Positions 17,988 to 28,184 of a stretch of DNA of 64,000 bases are shown in pieces. Every line of letters starts with the position of its first letter. Position 1 is the stretch's first letter. Source of the stretch: Rubritalea tangerina (GTDB lineage: Bacteria; Verrucomicrobiota; Verrucomicrobiia; Verrucomicrobiales; Akkermansiaceae); contig NZ_JBHUJB010000073.1 in assembly GCF_042683245.1 (NCBI RefSeq), positions 62,001 to 126,000 of the forward strand. The letters run 5' to 3'. The position numbers were made by a program, and so were the translations under genes. Under the pieces are notes generated by a model. That model did no database searches. It had not been told where the DNA came from and worked only from the letters and a program-made list of their open reading frames with translations.

Positions 17988-19442
17988 TCAATGTGTAGGA
18001 TCTGGGTGTTGGGTGATTGTTTGAGTTCCTTTCCAGCCGATTGCTTGTTTTTGCATGGTAAGGTGGGCCTTGATGAGTTGTTTTTTGAGCTGTGAGAAGA
18101 GTTGTGGGTGTTGGCCACTGATGTCGTGCTTTTGTTTCGGATCTGACTTGAGGTTGTAGAGTGAGAAGCGGGTGAGTTTGCCGGTTTTGACCTTTGATAG
18201 GTGCGCTTCTTTCCAGCTGGCTTTGGCGAGTTGGGTACTAGGGTCGTAGAATCCGCAGATGATGAAGTCTCCCTTGCGCATGACGGCGTTTGGGTTTGGG
18301 GCATTTTTAACGTTCGTGTTATAGTGGTGCCATTGGAGTGGTTTGTTGCGAGAGAAGGGTTTTCCTAACAACAGAGGGAGGTGGTTTGCTCCATCGATTT
18401 CTAGTTTTTTGGGCAGCGGGGTATTGGTCATCGCCAGGATAGTAGGAAACCAATCAATTGAGCCAGCTGGGGTGTGGACTTCATGGCCGGCTTGGATTTG
18501 GAGTGGCCAGCGTACGATGCCAGGGACATGGATGGAACCATCCCAGAGGCCGTATTTATTGCCTCGGTAGGGGGCTGCGGTTCCGTAGCTACGATCTGAA
18601 GAATGGCCTTTTCCGAGTTTGGCTGGTCCATGGTCAGAGGAAAAGAAAACGGCGGTGTTGTCTGCTAGATTAAGTTTGTCGAGGCAGGTGAGGATGCGAC
18701 CAATTTGTTTATCCACATTACTAACAGCGGCGAAGTAGATGGCTTCATTTTTGTTATTGGTAGCGTTTTCAAGATAGGAATCGACGAGGGGTTTAGGGGC
18801 TTCGATGCGCCAATGAGGTTCGTAGAAGTGGACGAACTGGATAAATGGTGTGTTAGGTTTACGTTTATTAGTGAGCCAGTGGATGGTTTCATCAGCGACG
18901 ACATTGGCAGCAAGGTCTCGTCTTACTCCTTCATTTTTTCCATTACGGCGCCAGTTAGGTTTATTAAGAATTTTGGCATTATCATCTGAGCAAAACCAAT
19001 AATCAAAGCCGTAGTGGCTCATGCTGGGGATTGCGGGGTTTTTGGCTTGGATATCATTGAGTGAGTTATGCCATTTTCCTACGATAGCTGTTTGGTAGCC
19101 TTGTTTTTTGAGGAGTTGGGGGAGGGTAGTTTCTGATTTTGGGATATGAGTGAGATTTCCAGAGGAGCCGCCGATGAAGCTGTAGATGCCCATGCGGTGG
19201 GGCATACGGCCGGTGATCATAGCAGCTCGTGAGGGGGAGCAGACTTGTGCTGGAGAATAGAAGTGATGGAAGAGGGCTCCCTGATTGGCGAGGGCGTCGA
19301 GGTGTGGGGTTTTAATTTTGGGATGTTTTGTGATGCCGAGGTCACCATAGCCAAGGTCATCAGCGACGATGACCATGATATTTGGGGGGGTGGCTACAGC
19401 AGCGAGAGTGGTGAGAGTGAGGGTGATAAGAGAAAGTTTCAT
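17988..19442 (-). CDS. Secreted S1-family sulfatase
   Basis: The 484-residue protein has a signal peptide (about residues 1-17). The metal site ADDLGYGDLG lies near residue 27, and the formylglycine motif CSPSRAAMITG has C68 as the modified residue. GKWH and HGPAKLGKGH follow. It hydrolyses sulfate esters outside the cytoplasm. It is separated by 15 bp from the sialidase-like gene at 19458, so the two are co-transcribed. The C-terminal SLYNLKSDPKQKHDISGQHP segment is the usual sulfatase end region. Substrate class cannot be fixed by eye. Confidence 0.9.
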   Translation of the reverse strand: MKLSLITLTLTTLAAVATPPNIMVIVADDLGYGDLGITKHPKIKTPHLDALANQGALFHHFYSPAQVCSPSRAAMITGRMPHRMGIYSFIGGSSGNLTHIPKSETTLPQLLKKQGYQTAIVGKWHNSLNDIQAKNPAIPSMSHYGFDYWFCSDDNAKILNKPNWRRNGKNEGVRRDLAANVVADETIHWLTNKRKPNTPFIQFVHFYEPHWRIEAPKPLVDSYLENATNNKNEAIYFAAVSNVDKQIGRILTCLDKLNLADNTAVFFSSDHGPAKLGKGHSSDRSYGTAAPYRGNKYGLWDGSIHVPGIVRWPLQIQAGHEVHTPAGSIDWFPTILAMTNTPLPKKLEIDGANHLPLLLGKPFSRNKPLQWHHYNTNVKNAPNPNAVMRKGDFIICGFYDPSTQLAKASWKEAHLSKVKTGKLTRFSLYNLKSDPKQKHDISGQHPQLFSQLKKQLIKAHLTMQKQAIGWKGTQTITQHPDPTH

Positions 19443-19457
19443 CGAAATGTTAGGTGG

Positions 19458-20693
19458 TTACTTTACGAGGCCTGCATCGGCGCCTTGGGTGATCCATGCC
19501 ATGGAAGCGCGCTTGAAGTAGAGGGCTGTAGTTGCTTGTCCTGCGGCATTTTGACCTTCATAGATGACGGCGATAGTTCCGTCTGGGAGTGGTAGGATTT
19601 GGCTATAACCGAATTGTTCTTGATCACTGACGATGGCACGCGATTTCCAAGTGTGTCCATTATTGTAGCTTACTGAGATGTGGCCACCAAGGCGTTTGCC
19701 AGTGAGGTTTTTAGTAGATGAGAAGATGAGTCTACTTTTGTTATGGAATTCTTTGAAGGAATAGCGTGCGAGGTTCTGGTTGCAGCGTTTGAATGAGAAT
19801 GCTGAATCTGACCACGCTTCTGGTGGGGCTGGTTTGGTTCCCAGAGTGTGGGTGAGGTGGCTTTTCATTTTGCCATGGATTTTCGACTCAGGTCGGGTGA
19901 TGAAGTAGAGTTTTCCAGCTTGTGGGCCATCGAGTTCGGCGACGGTCATTTCGCCGGCCAGTTGTGGGTCAGTGACGTTCTCGAATGTGGTGGTGAGAGT
20001 CCAAGCATCCTGAGCATTTTGGTAGCGGAGTAGCCCCATCATACGGTTTTTGCTGTAGCCGATGACGCCTGGCAGGATGATGTCAGCGGATGGCCCGTGG
20101 AGTGGGGAGAGTTGGATGCCATTAGTGGGGCGCATTCTGAATGCTTGTTGCAGTGGGCCTCCGGTGAAGGTGGTACCGGATTGGTGGTGTTGGGTCCAGG
20201 TGAGGCCATCGTCTGAGCTTTGATAGATGAGGACTTTGCCTCCTTGATTTGCGGCATAGGCGAGAACAAAAAGTTTCCCTGATTTTTTATCTGAGCAGAT
20301 TGATAGAGCGCCGACATCGAGCTTATTTTTTCCGTCATCGATGATGGAAGTTGTCCAGGTTTTGCCCATATCGGTACTGCGGCTAATGAGGACGTGGTCC
20401 CAGTCTCTATCGGTACCTGGCGGGTGATCGGGGTTGGCCCCAAGGCGGCCTTCACTGGCAACGATGAGGGTGCCAGACTTACTGAGTGCGGCGACTGGGA
20501 CTCGGACTCGGTGGTATTTTCCGTCTTTAGCGAAAGGGGTTTTATTTCCCTCGATGATGAGTTTGCGTTCTGTGGGTTTTTGGTCGAGAGCCTGAAGGCC
20601 TGTAGCCGGCTGGCTTGGCCAGGATTGGGTTTGCCAGTCAAAGTCAGCGAGTGCTGTGAAAGTCGAAAGAAGTAGAAGTGATATGGATTTCAT
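19458..20693 (-). CDS. Secreted sialidase-like Asp-box propeller
   Basis: Starting at the ATG at 20693 gives 411 residues and a proper signal peptide (MKSISLLLLSTFTALADF). The frame extends 69 codons upstream, but that part runs into the next gene and lacks a signal. Asp boxes include STDMGKTWT, SSDDGLTWT and SYNNGHTWK. The N-terminal arginine motif reads VRVP (after YHR) instead of the sialidase YRIP, although the following SKSGTLIVASEGRLG matches the usual next strand. It may act on a terminal acidic sugar, but sialic acid is not certain. It lies between sulfatases at 17988 and 20734 with short gaps, as part of one operon. Confidence 0.75.
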   Translation of the reverse strand: MKSISLLLLSTFTALADFDWQTQSWPSQPATGLQALDQKPTERKLIIEGNKTPFAKDGKYHRVRVPVAALSKSGTLIVASEGRLGANPDHPPGTDRDWDHVLISRSTDMGKTWTTSIIDDGKNKLDVGALSICSDKKSGKLFVLAYAANQGGKVLIYQSSDDGLTWTQHHQSGTTFTGGPLQQAFRMRPTNGIQLSPLHGPSADIILPGVIGYSKNRMMGLLRYQNAQDAWTLTTTFENVTDPQLAGEMTVAELDGPQAGKLYFITRPESKIHGKMKSHLTHTLGTKPAPPEAWSDSAFSFKRCNQNLARYSFKEFHNKSRLIFSSTKNLTGKRLGGHISVSYNNGHTWKSRAIVSDQEQFGYSQILPLPDGTIAVIYEGQNAAGQATTALYFKRASMAWITQGADAGLVK

Positions 20694-20733
20694 TGTGAGT
20701 TGTGGGTGATAGGTTGTCCAAGTGGTGCGACTG

Positions 20734-22479
20734 TTAGAGCGTGGCATCAGCGGGAATGGTGAAGTAGCGCGCGGCTGGCTTGTGTTTTTTGATGTAGGCT
20801 TTGATAAAGTTGGTGATTTCTGGTTTGTCGACCATACTTTCGAAGCGTTCGCCGATGCCACTCTTGGGGTGGAGTAGGTCGCAGACTTTGAGTTCACCAT
20901 TCGCGTGGACGATCCCTTTGTAATGGCGGTAGCGAACGAACTGTTTGAAGCGAGAGTCTATGGGAGCGAGCTTTCTGAGTTCATTGATGGTATTGTTGTA
21001 TTCTGGGGCGTTGATTTGGTTATGCCATTCGTGAGGGTCTTTGGAGAGGTCATAGAATTCTTCACTGCCGTCGTAGTATCTGATGAGCTTGGCGTCTGCT
21101 TTACGGATAGAAAATGTGGAGCGCCCTAGTGTGGTGACGATGTGGTCGCGGACGGACTGAGATTCACCATCGACAATGGGTTTCAAAGATAGGCCATCTA
21201 GTTTGTTAGGTGGTGTTAGATCACACATGTCGGCTAGTGTGGGGTAGAGGTCTAGGAGGCTCGCAAAGGCATCAGAGCGCTGAGATGGAAGATTGGCGTT
21301 TTTGGGTGGGACGATGGCGAGCGGTACCCGCATGGAGCCTTCCCAGGGGGAATGTTTGCCCCAATGTTCTTTTTCTCCGAGTTCCCAGCCGTGATCTGAC
21401 CAGAGGACGATGATGGTATTATCGGCGTAGGGTGAGGCGTCTAGGGCGTCGAGTAGTCTGCCGACTTGGGCATCGACGAAATGGATGGATGCCAGGTAGC
21501 CGCGGATGGCGTCTTGCCATTGTTGGTATTTTTGGACGGTAGCGAACGAGCCTGACCATGGGTAGTGGGCGTAGTGGTGGGCTGATTTCGGGCAGTCAGC
21601 GAGGTCGTTTTTAATGGTTGGAGGCAGGCTGAGTTGACGACCTTCGAATGGTTTAAAGTATTTTGCTGGAGCATACCACGGTTGGTGTGGCCGGTAGAAG
21701 CCGACGGCCATGAAGAATGGGGACGTGAATTGGGACTTGAGTTTTTGTTCCGCCCAGGCGGCCATTTTGCCGTCTGGCATTTCATTGTCTGAGATGTCGA
21801 GTGGACCCCAATCGAAGGTGTTATAGCCATTCGCAGGTCGGTCGATGCGGTTGTCGATTCCGTTGAGGGGGAGGGTGGCGCTGAGTGTGCCACGTTTGAT
21901 TTGTTTACCTGGATAGACATTTTTTACGATACCGCTTTCTATGGTGTTAGAGATGCCTGCGATATCTTTCCGAGTGACTTTGGTGCCGGGGTTCATGTTG
22001 AGTTCTTCCCAAGTAAAGGGGCCGCCGATGGCACCAGCGTCGGGACCGAACTCATGGTAGTTCTCGGGTACGACGCACCCCATGGCGTGGTTGATTTTAC
22101 CAGCGCCCATGACGAGATAACCATTTTGTTTAAAGAACATTGGGAGGCTGGTGGCATCGGGCACGAAATCAGAGTAGGTTCCCTGATTGTTGTAGACGCC
22201 GGAGGTTTCGGGTTTGAGCCCGGTGAGGACAGCAGCACGGGAGGGGCCGCAGATTGGGGATGCGCAGTAGGCGCGGGTGAAGGTGACGCCACGGGCTGCA
22301 AGGCGATCCATGTTAGGGGTAAGGGTGTCTGGATGTCCGCCAAGAAATCCAACCCAGTCATTCATATCATCACAAGCAATAAAGAGGACGTTAGGGCGCG
22401 AAGGTTGTTGTTTAGTGGAGGATTCAGCTGCAGCAAGAGTGAGAGATGCACTGAGGAATGTGATGATGGTAAGTTTCAT
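20734..22479 (-). CDS. Secreted sulfatase, iduronate-2-sulfatase-like
   Basis: From the ATG at 22479 the protein is 581 residues with a signal peptide (MKLTIITFLSASLTLAAAES). The upstream start at 22524 only adds polar residues. The metal site ACDDMNDWVGFLGGHP and the formylglycine motif CGPSRAAVLTG (C77) are clear. The NVLFIACDDMNDW plus SPICGPSRAA pattern is typical of iduronate-2-sulfatase-like S1 enzymes. GHGWELGEKEHWGKH-type metal residues appear as DHGWELGEKEHWGKHSPWEG. It is longer than its neighbours because of a C-terminal extension past residue 500. It probably removes sulfate from a hexose or uronic acid; the exact linkage is unknown. Confidence 0.9.
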   Translation of the reverse strand: MKLTIITFLSASLTLAAAESSTKQQPSRPNVLFIACDDMNDWVGFLGGHPDTLTPNMDRLAARGVTFTRAYCASPICGPSRAAVLTGLKPETSGVYNNQGTYSDFVPDATSLPMFFKQNGYLVMGAGKINHAMGCVVPENYHEFGPDAGAIGGPFTWEELNMNPGTKVTRKDIAGISNTIESGIVKNVYPGKQIKRGTLSATLPLNGIDNRIDRPANGYNTFDWGPLDISDNEMPDGKMAAWAEQKLKSQFTSPFFMAVGFYRPHQPWYAPAKYFKPFEGRQLSLPPTIKNDLADCPKSAHHYAHYPWSGSFATVQKYQQWQDAIRGYLASIHFVDAQVGRLLDALDASPYADNTIIVLWSDHGWELGEKEHWGKHSPWEGSMRVPLAIVPPKNANLPSQRSDAFASLLDLYPTLADMCDLTPPNKLDGLSLKPIVDGESQSVRDHIVTTLGRSTFSIRKADAKLIRYYDGSEEFYDLSKDPHEWHNQINAPEYNNTINELRKLAPIDSRFKQFVRYRHYKGIVHANGELKVCDLLHPKSGIGERFESMVDKPEITNFIKAYIKKHKPAARYFTIPADATL

Positions 22480-22551
22480 GGTGTAAGGAAGTTGAGGTGT
22501 GAGCTCTGGTGTGGCAGAGCTCACATGAGGATGGGGGGACGTGAGAGCGAC

Positions 22552-23706
22552 TTAGAGCTTGTAGGGGATAGTTAGCTTGTCTTTGCCGTCAGTGAGGTCA
22601 TCCAAGGACACTCTAACAAAAGTCATTTTTTTACCATTTTCAAAGAAGATGGCGATATCACCATTTTTGCAGGCGGTGATAGCGGAATATGCTGAGGGGC
22701 CCTGCTCGATGCATTTTTTATGCGACCAAGTTTTTCCATCGTCATAGCTGATTGAGAGGACGAGGTTTTTACGACCTTTTTGGCTATGGGCATTGACAAA
22801 GAGGAGTCGATTTTTAGCGAAGCCATCTTTTTTAAGGGTATAGACGAAGGGTTCTGCATTACAGCCAGGGTCTGGTAGGTTGGTATCTTTGTGTCCGGTC
22901 CAGGACTGAGCGCCATCGTTAGACTGGTGGACGTAGCGGAACTTTGAGCCATTATTCCGGGCATTGATCATGAGGGAACCATCGCTGAGTTCGATGACTT
23001 TACATTCGTTAGCTGGTGAGAATGAGGCTGTATTTTTATAGGCTCCCCAAGTTTTTCCGTGGTCTTTACTGCCGAAGAGGTAGCCACCTTTACCGACATG
23101 GGCGATGGTGTGGACGAGGTCACCGGAAGCGGTTTGGATGCCGCGGCCTGAGGTGATGAAGACGAAGTCACGGGGTTTGACATGGTCGGGCATAATTTGG
23201 TCGCGGATGTCCTTAGGTTTCGACCAGGTTTTGCCGTTGTCTTTACTGCTTTGGACGTAGTGTCTGTAGTCGACAGCAGTTTTTGATGGGCGTTTTTTAT
23301 TAAACTCCGTATTGTGATCGAGGTAGTTATAGAAGCAGAAGATTTCGCCGGTTGTTTTATCGACGATCAGTGCGGGGTCGGAACCGACTTCACCTTCTGG
23401 GAAGTTGGTGATGAAGTCAATGTCGGTCCAGGTATCACCGTTATCGGAGCTACGTTTGATAGCGATATCGATATTCCCTGTGTGTTGCATATCGCGTGTG
23501 GTATTTCTTCTAGCATCGATGACAGCGATGAGGTCGCCATTCATGGCGGTGACAATGGCTGGTATGCGGAAGAACTTCGAGCCGCCGTCGCCTTGTGGGA
23601 AGATGACTTCACGGTGTGCGTTCTTGATTAATGGGTAGTCTGTTTTGACTGTCTCAGCCAGACTGGTGATGGCGGAGAGGGCGAGGATCGTGAGGATGGA
23701 TTTCAT
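22552..23706 (-). CDS. Secreted exo-alpha-sialidase (GH33-like)
   Basis: The 384-residue protein has a signal peptide (about residues 1-17), and the sialidase arginine motif FRIP at residues 46-49 is followed by GDLIAVIDARRN. Five Asp boxes are visible: SSDNGDTWT, SKDNGKTWS, SKDHGKTWG, SNDGAQSWT and SYDDGKTWS. This is the most convincing true sialidase in the window and should release terminal sialic acid from glycans outside the cell. It lies between sulfatases (20734 and 23730) on the same strand with gaps of about 70 and 23 bp, consistent with one operon. No sialic-acid transporter or lyase is nearby. Confidence 0.85.
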   Translation of the reverse strand: MKSILTILALSAITSLAETVKTDYPLIKNAHREVIFPQGDGGSKFFRIPAIVTAMNGDLIAVIDARRNTTRDMQHTGNIDIAIKRSSDNGDTWTDIDFITNFPEGEVGSDPALIVDKTTGEIFCFYNYLDHNTEFNKKRPSKTAVDYRHYVQSSKDNGKTWSKPKDIRDQIMPDHVKPRDFVFITSGRGIQTASGDLVHTIAHVGKGGYLFGSKDHGKTWGAYKNTASFSPANECKVIELSDGSLMINARNNGSKFRYVHQSNDGAQSWTGHKDTNLPDPGCNAEPFVYTLKKDGFAKNRLLFVNAHSQKGRKNLVLSISYDDGKTWSHKKCIEQGPSAYSAITACKNGDIAIFFENGKKMTFVRVSLDDLTDGKDKLTIPYKL

Positions 23707-23729
23707 GGTTTTGTGTTTATGTTAGATTA

Positions 23730-25541
23730 TTATTTGTTTGTTGGTTTGGAGTTGTCATCGAGGAGTGGGATGCCCCGTTTTGCGCGTTCTTGGTTGATTG
23801 CTTTGACGGAGTCGGCCGTTTCTTTTGGGTTACGGCGCAGAGGGTTTTTGGCGTCGGGGAGTACGACGGCACCTGCTTGTTTACCGTGGAGGGAAGCGGA
23901 GACGGTTTTCCAATCTTCGACCCAGTTGTTTGACGCCCATTGGGAATAGAGAGTGGAGAGTTCGCGGAGTTTTTCAGGGTGTGATTGGGCGAGGTTCTGG
24001 GCTTCTGTGCGATCGTTATGGAGGTTGTAGAGTTCCCAATCTTTTCCATTTTCGGCGACGATTTTCCAATCACCTGAGCGGAGACCTTTATTGCCAGCAT
24101 GTTCAAAACCGATGACTCTTTGGGGGAGCGGTGTTTGATGTTTAAGGAGTGGGAGCAGTGACAAGCCGTCGAGTGAAAGTGATGGTTTACCTGCTCGGGA
24201 GCTCAGGTGTTTTGTGCCCGCGGCGTCTAGAATGGTAGGGAGGAAGTCAATGACGTGAGCAGGTGTGTGGACGATGGCATTTTTGTTAGGAAGTTGCTTC
24301 GGCCAATGGACGATCATTGGAGTGCAGACGCCACCTTCGTGGGCGTAGCGTTTGAAGAGTCTAAAGGGGGTGTTGTTGACATTGGCCCACGCGACACCAC
24401 AGCCACCGTAGGTGTCCTCAGGTCCAGGCTCTACACCGACGACGTCGCCTGAGATGACGACCCGTTTATCACGGGTATGGACGGGGACGTAGCGCATGGT
24501 GGTCCAGGGGGCGCCAGTGGAGCCGATTTTCCCATTGGGATGTTCCAGGGATGAGCTGCCGTTATCTGAGAGGACGAGGATGAGCGTGTTTTCGAGTTCG
24601 CCATCGGCTTTGAGTTGTTCGATGAGTTTACCGACGCTGGTATCGACTTGGTCGATCATGGCTGCGTATGCGGCCATTCTACTTGCTTGCCATTCACGGT
24701 TGGGTTCATCTTTCCATGGGGTGATATCTGGGTGAGGGGGGGTGAGGGTTGCGGAATTTGGGAGGAGGCCTTCTGAGTGGAGGCGTTTGATGCGTGCTGA
24801 GCGGATAGCTTCATAGCCAGCGAGGTAGCGTTTTTTATATTTTTCGATCACTTCTTGGCGGGCGTGCAAGGGCCAGTGAGGTGCGGTGTAGGCCATATAG
24901 AGAAAGAAGGGGGTGTCTTTTTCTTTTTGGTTTTGCATCCAAGTGAGGGCTTTGTTGGTGAGAGCCTCGGTGTAGTAGTAGTCTTGATCAGCGGGCACGG
25001 GTCCTGCTGCATCGTTACCGTGGGTGAGGGTGATGGGGTCCCATTGGCTTCCTGCTGCGATGAGGGTTCCGTAGAATTCATCGAAGCCGCGTTGTTTGGG
25101 CCAGTTGTATTTTGGTCCGGAGTGGTTGAAGTTGATACTGAGGTGCCACTTGCCGGCCATCCAAGTGTCATAGCCGGCGGCTTTGAGGTTTTCGGCGACA
25201 GTGGGGGTTTCTTGGCGTAGTTCTCCAATGTAGCCTTTGAAGCCGTAGTCACGGCTGGCCATGTGTCCGACTCCGGAGCGGTGTGGGTAGAGGCCGGTGA
25301 GCATACTGGCACGGGTAGGGCAGCAGCGGCCGGCATTATAGAATTGGCTGAAGCGTGTGCCATTGGCCGCTAGCTTGTCGATGTTAGGGGTTTCTATTTC
25401 CCCGCCGTAGCAGCCGAGGTCTGAGTAGCCCATATCATCGAGCATAATGAGTATGATGTTAGGTTTTTGCTCTGAATTGGCATGTAGGGGGATGGCTAGG
25501 AAGCAAGATAGAGCAAGTGAAAATATAATGTTAGGTTTCAT
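23730..25541 (-). CDS. Secreted arylsulfatase (S1 family)
   Basis: The 603-residue protein has a signal peptide (about residues 1-21). The metal site is MLDDMGYSDLGCYGG. The formylglycine motif is CCPTRASMLTG, in which C73 is the expected converted residue (C-x-P-x-R spacing). TGLYPHRSGVGHM and AGKWHLS follow. The NAGRCCPTRA signature marks the arylsulfatase group common in Planctomycetota and Verrucomicrobiota. The length of about 600 is at the long end of normal. It is followed at 22552 by the sialidase and preceded by the beta-helix enzyme at 25575, 33 bp away, on the same strand. Confidence 0.9.
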   Translation of the reverse strand: MKPNIIFSLALSCFLAIPLHANSEQKPNIILIMLDDMGYSDLGCYGGEIETPNIDKLAANGTRFSQFYNAGRCCPTRASMLTGLYPHRSGVGHMASRDYGFKGYIGELRQETPTVAENLKAAGYDTWMAGKWHLSINFNHSGPKYNWPKQRGFDEFYGTLIAAGSQWDPITLTHGNDAAGPVPADQDYYYTEALTNKALTWMQNQKEKDTPFFLYMAYTAPHWPLHARQEVIEKYKKRYLAGYEAIRSARIKRLHSEGLLPNSATLTPPHPDITPWKDEPNREWQASRMAAYAAMIDQVDTSVGKLIEQLKADGELENTLILVLSDNGSSSLEHPNGKIGSTGAPWTTMRYVPVHTRDKRVVISGDVVGVEPGPEDTYGGCGVAWANVNNTPFRLFKRYAHEGGVCTPMIVHWPKQLPNKNAIVHTPAHVIDFLPTILDAAGTKHLSSRAGKPSLSLDGLSLLPLLKHQTPLPQRVIGFEHAGNKGLRSGDWKIVAENGKDWELYNLHNDRTEAQNLAQSHPEKLRELSTLYSQWASNNWVEDWKTVSASLHGKQAGAVVLPDAKNPLRRNPKETADSVKAINQERAKRGIPLLDDNSKPTNK

Positions 25542-25574
25542 TGTTAGTAGTAGGAAGAGGTGTGTGGGGGGTGG

Positions 25575-28088
25575 TTATGATTTGGGGGTAAGGTGAGATT
25601 TGGAGCAGATTCTGACTTGTTGGGTTGGCTCGTTTTGGATTTGGTATCTGCGAAACTTTTCTGGGAATTCACGAGTGAGTCCGATTTGGGATGCATCGAC
25701 TTGAAGGATACCATGTTTTTTAAGCATGGATTGGTTGAGCATGGTGAAGTCGAAGTTCGCAGGGTTTTTAAATTGTGGGTCTGTGACTTCAGAGTTTGGG
25801 CCTAGGAGAGGAGGGAGGGGGCCGGGTGTGGGGGAAGTGCTGTAGAGGATGTTATGGTCGCAGTTGTTGGGGTTTTGGCGTTTTTCGTAGTTATTGATGG
25901 TGGTGAGGTTGCGCCCTGTGACATGGAGTGAGAAGAGTGGGAACCAACGGCGCATGGTGGGGTAGGGAACGTTGGCTTTTTTGATAGGGGCCTTGGTGTA
26001 GCAAACGTTACGCAGTGTTTGGCTTTGGAAGAGGTCTTTCTCTCGTTGGACGACGACTTTGATATGACCGTGTCTGCCTTGGTAGTGTTCTTGATCGAAG
26101 AGGGTGAGGTTGTTGATATAGCGGTTGCCGACACTTTTGACAGCGAATCCGCCAGCGCAGTTGTAGGCGATATTTTCGACCATGTGGTTGTGTTGTGAAC
26201 CACCGTCGGTGCGGTAAGCGGTACCGACGTGGGAATGAGAATTTGAGTGGTGCACGAGGTTGCGGCGAATGAGGTTTTCACCGCTGCAGGTATTGATATA
26301 CATGGGGTTAATGTCGCCTAGGGCGTAGCAGCCATGGTAGAGTTCGTTGTACTCGATGAGGTTCTTTTTTGAGTGGAGGAACTGATAGAAGTTTCCTTTA
26401 TTTTTTAATTCTTGGGATCGGGTGATTGCGCTGTATGCGGGGCGTTCGAAGCCATGGTCTTTGGCCCAGAGTTGTCCTTTCATGGCGAAGTTGGCGATAT
26501 GTTTCCAGTGGCCAAGAGTGGCGATCCCCATGAAGGGGAAGTGGTGGAGGGTATTGTGAGCGACATGGTTTTGACCGCTTTGGATGATGCCGATACCTAC
26601 GGAGGAGAGTTGGACTTGGCCAATCTGGTAGATGTGGTTGTTATAGATTGTATTGTGTTTATTAACATCCTTTGTACCGGGGCTGTAGCCGATGAGGGTG
26701 ATGCCTGCTCTACCAAGGTCGTGGAGCTTATTATTTTTGATGAGGTTGTGTTGGGCGTAGAGGTCTAGGCGAATTCCTGCAGCACCGGAGTGGTTAAAGA
26801 GGCAATTTTCTACTGAGCAATGGCTGGTGCCACGGAATCGTAGCATGGCACTGGGGGCGTCATAGAGGTCATAAGCGACGTGTGTGTAGAAGTTTGATTG
26901 GCGTTCCTGGTAGCCACTCGCTTTGGTGAAGTGGAGGTTTTTGAAGTGGAGGTTTTTCACTGGGGTGTCCGTGAAGCCTGGGCGGTATTTTCCGACGCCG
27001 ACTCCTTCGACCTGACCTTCGACGAGGAGGCATTCTGTTAGGTGGGCGATTTCGACATTTTGAGGTTTTTCGTTGGCTAGGAGGAAGACTTTACCGAGCT
27101 GGGTATTGACGCACCACTCACCGGGTTCGTCCATGTAATCGATAGCATTTTCGACATAGAACTCGTGTGGGTACTTGGTGGCCATGGCATTGGCTCTCCA
27201 CTGGCGCATTTCTGTGGAGAATTTGGTAGGGAAGTCGAAGAAGGCCCTCCTTTGAGATGGGTCGACACGGCGAATACCTCGGATTTCATGCAGCCATTCG
27301 GCACGGGTGAAGAGGAAGAGTTCGATGTCGTCTAAGTTTTGCCACTGGCGGATGGCTCCTTTTGGGTAGAAGAGGTAGGCGCAGAGTTCATTGCATCCGA
27401 AGCGTCCTTCGCCGCGCAGTCCTTGCTCGATTATTTCGCTGCGGTTGGCGCTGATATATTCTTTGTTAGATTGCTGTTCGGGCGTGAGTTTGCGGAACTT
27501 TGGGGAGGGGGCAGATTTTTGGGGTGAAGTGTAGTAGGGGTTATCGTAGGCGAAGCCTTGGCGTGAGCGAGGGAGGCGTTTTTGACCTTGGTAGAGGGTG
27601 TTGATTTTCCAGGTTTTATCTTTGATTCTGGGGGCTGAGTAGACCCAGATTTTATCTTTGAGGTGTTTGATGCGGTCTGGGAGAATGGAGTCATCGCTGA
27701 GCGGTTTCCAATTGAGGACGGGGCGAGACCCATTGATTTCAGCGAGTTCTCCGGGATAGCTTGCGTAGGTGATCGATTGGGTGTCTGAGCCACTGTCTTG
27801 AAGGGTGAATTTGACTGTTTGACCGAGTCTATATTTCCCCTGTCGCAGATAGACAGTGATGTCCTGGTTAGGGTGTTGAGTCTTCCACTGGCGCACGGCA
27901 TTCCTCGTTGCGTCTAGCGACTTATAGGGTTTGTCTTTAGTTCCCGGGTTTTGGTTATCGCCGGCAGGAGAAACATAGAAGAACTTCGTTTCTTTAGCGC
28001 TGAGTTCTGCACTATGAAATGTGAGGGTGGTGAGAAGGGCGCCTGCCATGAGGCGCCCTAAGATAGATGAATAGTTTGCGATTTTCAT
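25575..28088 (-). CDS. Secreted right-handed beta-helix enzyme, possibly GH141-like
   Basis: From the ATG at 28088 the protein is 837 residues; the alternative at 28157 adds 23 residues without a signal. A signal or anchor segment lies at about 5-30. FYVSPAGDNQNPGTKDKPY near residues 35-55 is the classic start of secreted parallel beta-helix glycan enzymes, followed by LDATRNAVRQWK. An extended middle (about 130-380) precedes helix coils with repeated NN-x-I/L-x-x-x-G patterns (about 400-650). Family GH141 (alpha-fucosidase/xylanase) has this order and is a reasonable guess, but other beta-helix hydrolases or lyases fit too. Catalytic residues are not identified. It is probably the first gene of the operon running down to 17988 or 16795. 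Confidence 0.65.
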   Translation of the reverse strand: MKIANYSSILGRLMAGALLTTLTFHSAELSAKETKFFYVSPAGDNQNPGTKDKPYKSLDATRNAVRQWKTQHPNQDITVYLRQGKYRLGQTVKFTLQDSGSDTQSITYASYPGELAEINGSRPVLNWKPLSDDSILPDRIKHLKDKIWVYSAPRIKDKTWKINTLYQGQKRLPRSRQGFAYDNPYYTSPQKSAPSPKFRKLTPEQQSNKEYISANRSEIIEQGLRGEGRFGCNELCAYLFYPKGAIRQWQNLDDIELFLFTRAEWLHEIRGIRRVDPSQRRAFFDFPTKFSTEMRQWRANAMATKYPHEFYVENAIDYMDEPGEWCVNTQLGKVFLLANEKPQNVEIAHLTECLLVEGQVEGVGVGKYRPGFTDTPVKNLHFKNLHFTKASGYQERQSNFYTHVAYDLYDAPSAMLRFRGTSHCSVENCLFNHSGAAGIRLDLYAQHNLIKNNKLHDLGRAGITLIGYSPGTKDVNKHNTIYNNHIYQIGQVQLSSVGIGIIQSGQNHVAHNTLHHFPFMGIATLGHWKHIANFAMKGQLWAKDHGFERPAYSAITRSQELKNKGNFYQFLHSKKNLIEYNELYHGCYALGDINPMYINTCSGENLIRRNLVHHSNSHSHVGTAYRTDGGSQHNHMVENIAYNCAGGFAVKSVGNRYINNLTLFDQEHYQGRHGHIKVVVQREKDLFQSQTLRNVCYTKAPIKKANVPYPTMRRWFPLFSLHVTGRNLTTINNYEKRQNPNNCDHNILYSTSPTPGPLPPLLGPNSEVTDPQFKNPANFDFTMLNQSMLKKHGILQVDASQIGLTREFPEKFRRYQIQNEPTQQVRICSKSHLTPKS

Positions 28089-28184
28089 AGGTGTCGTTTC
28101 TTTTGATACCCGGCCTCCTGAATGTGATGGACACAGGAAGGGAATTGCGAGCGTCATGCGGATTTCTGCATGCTTCTGGTGCTC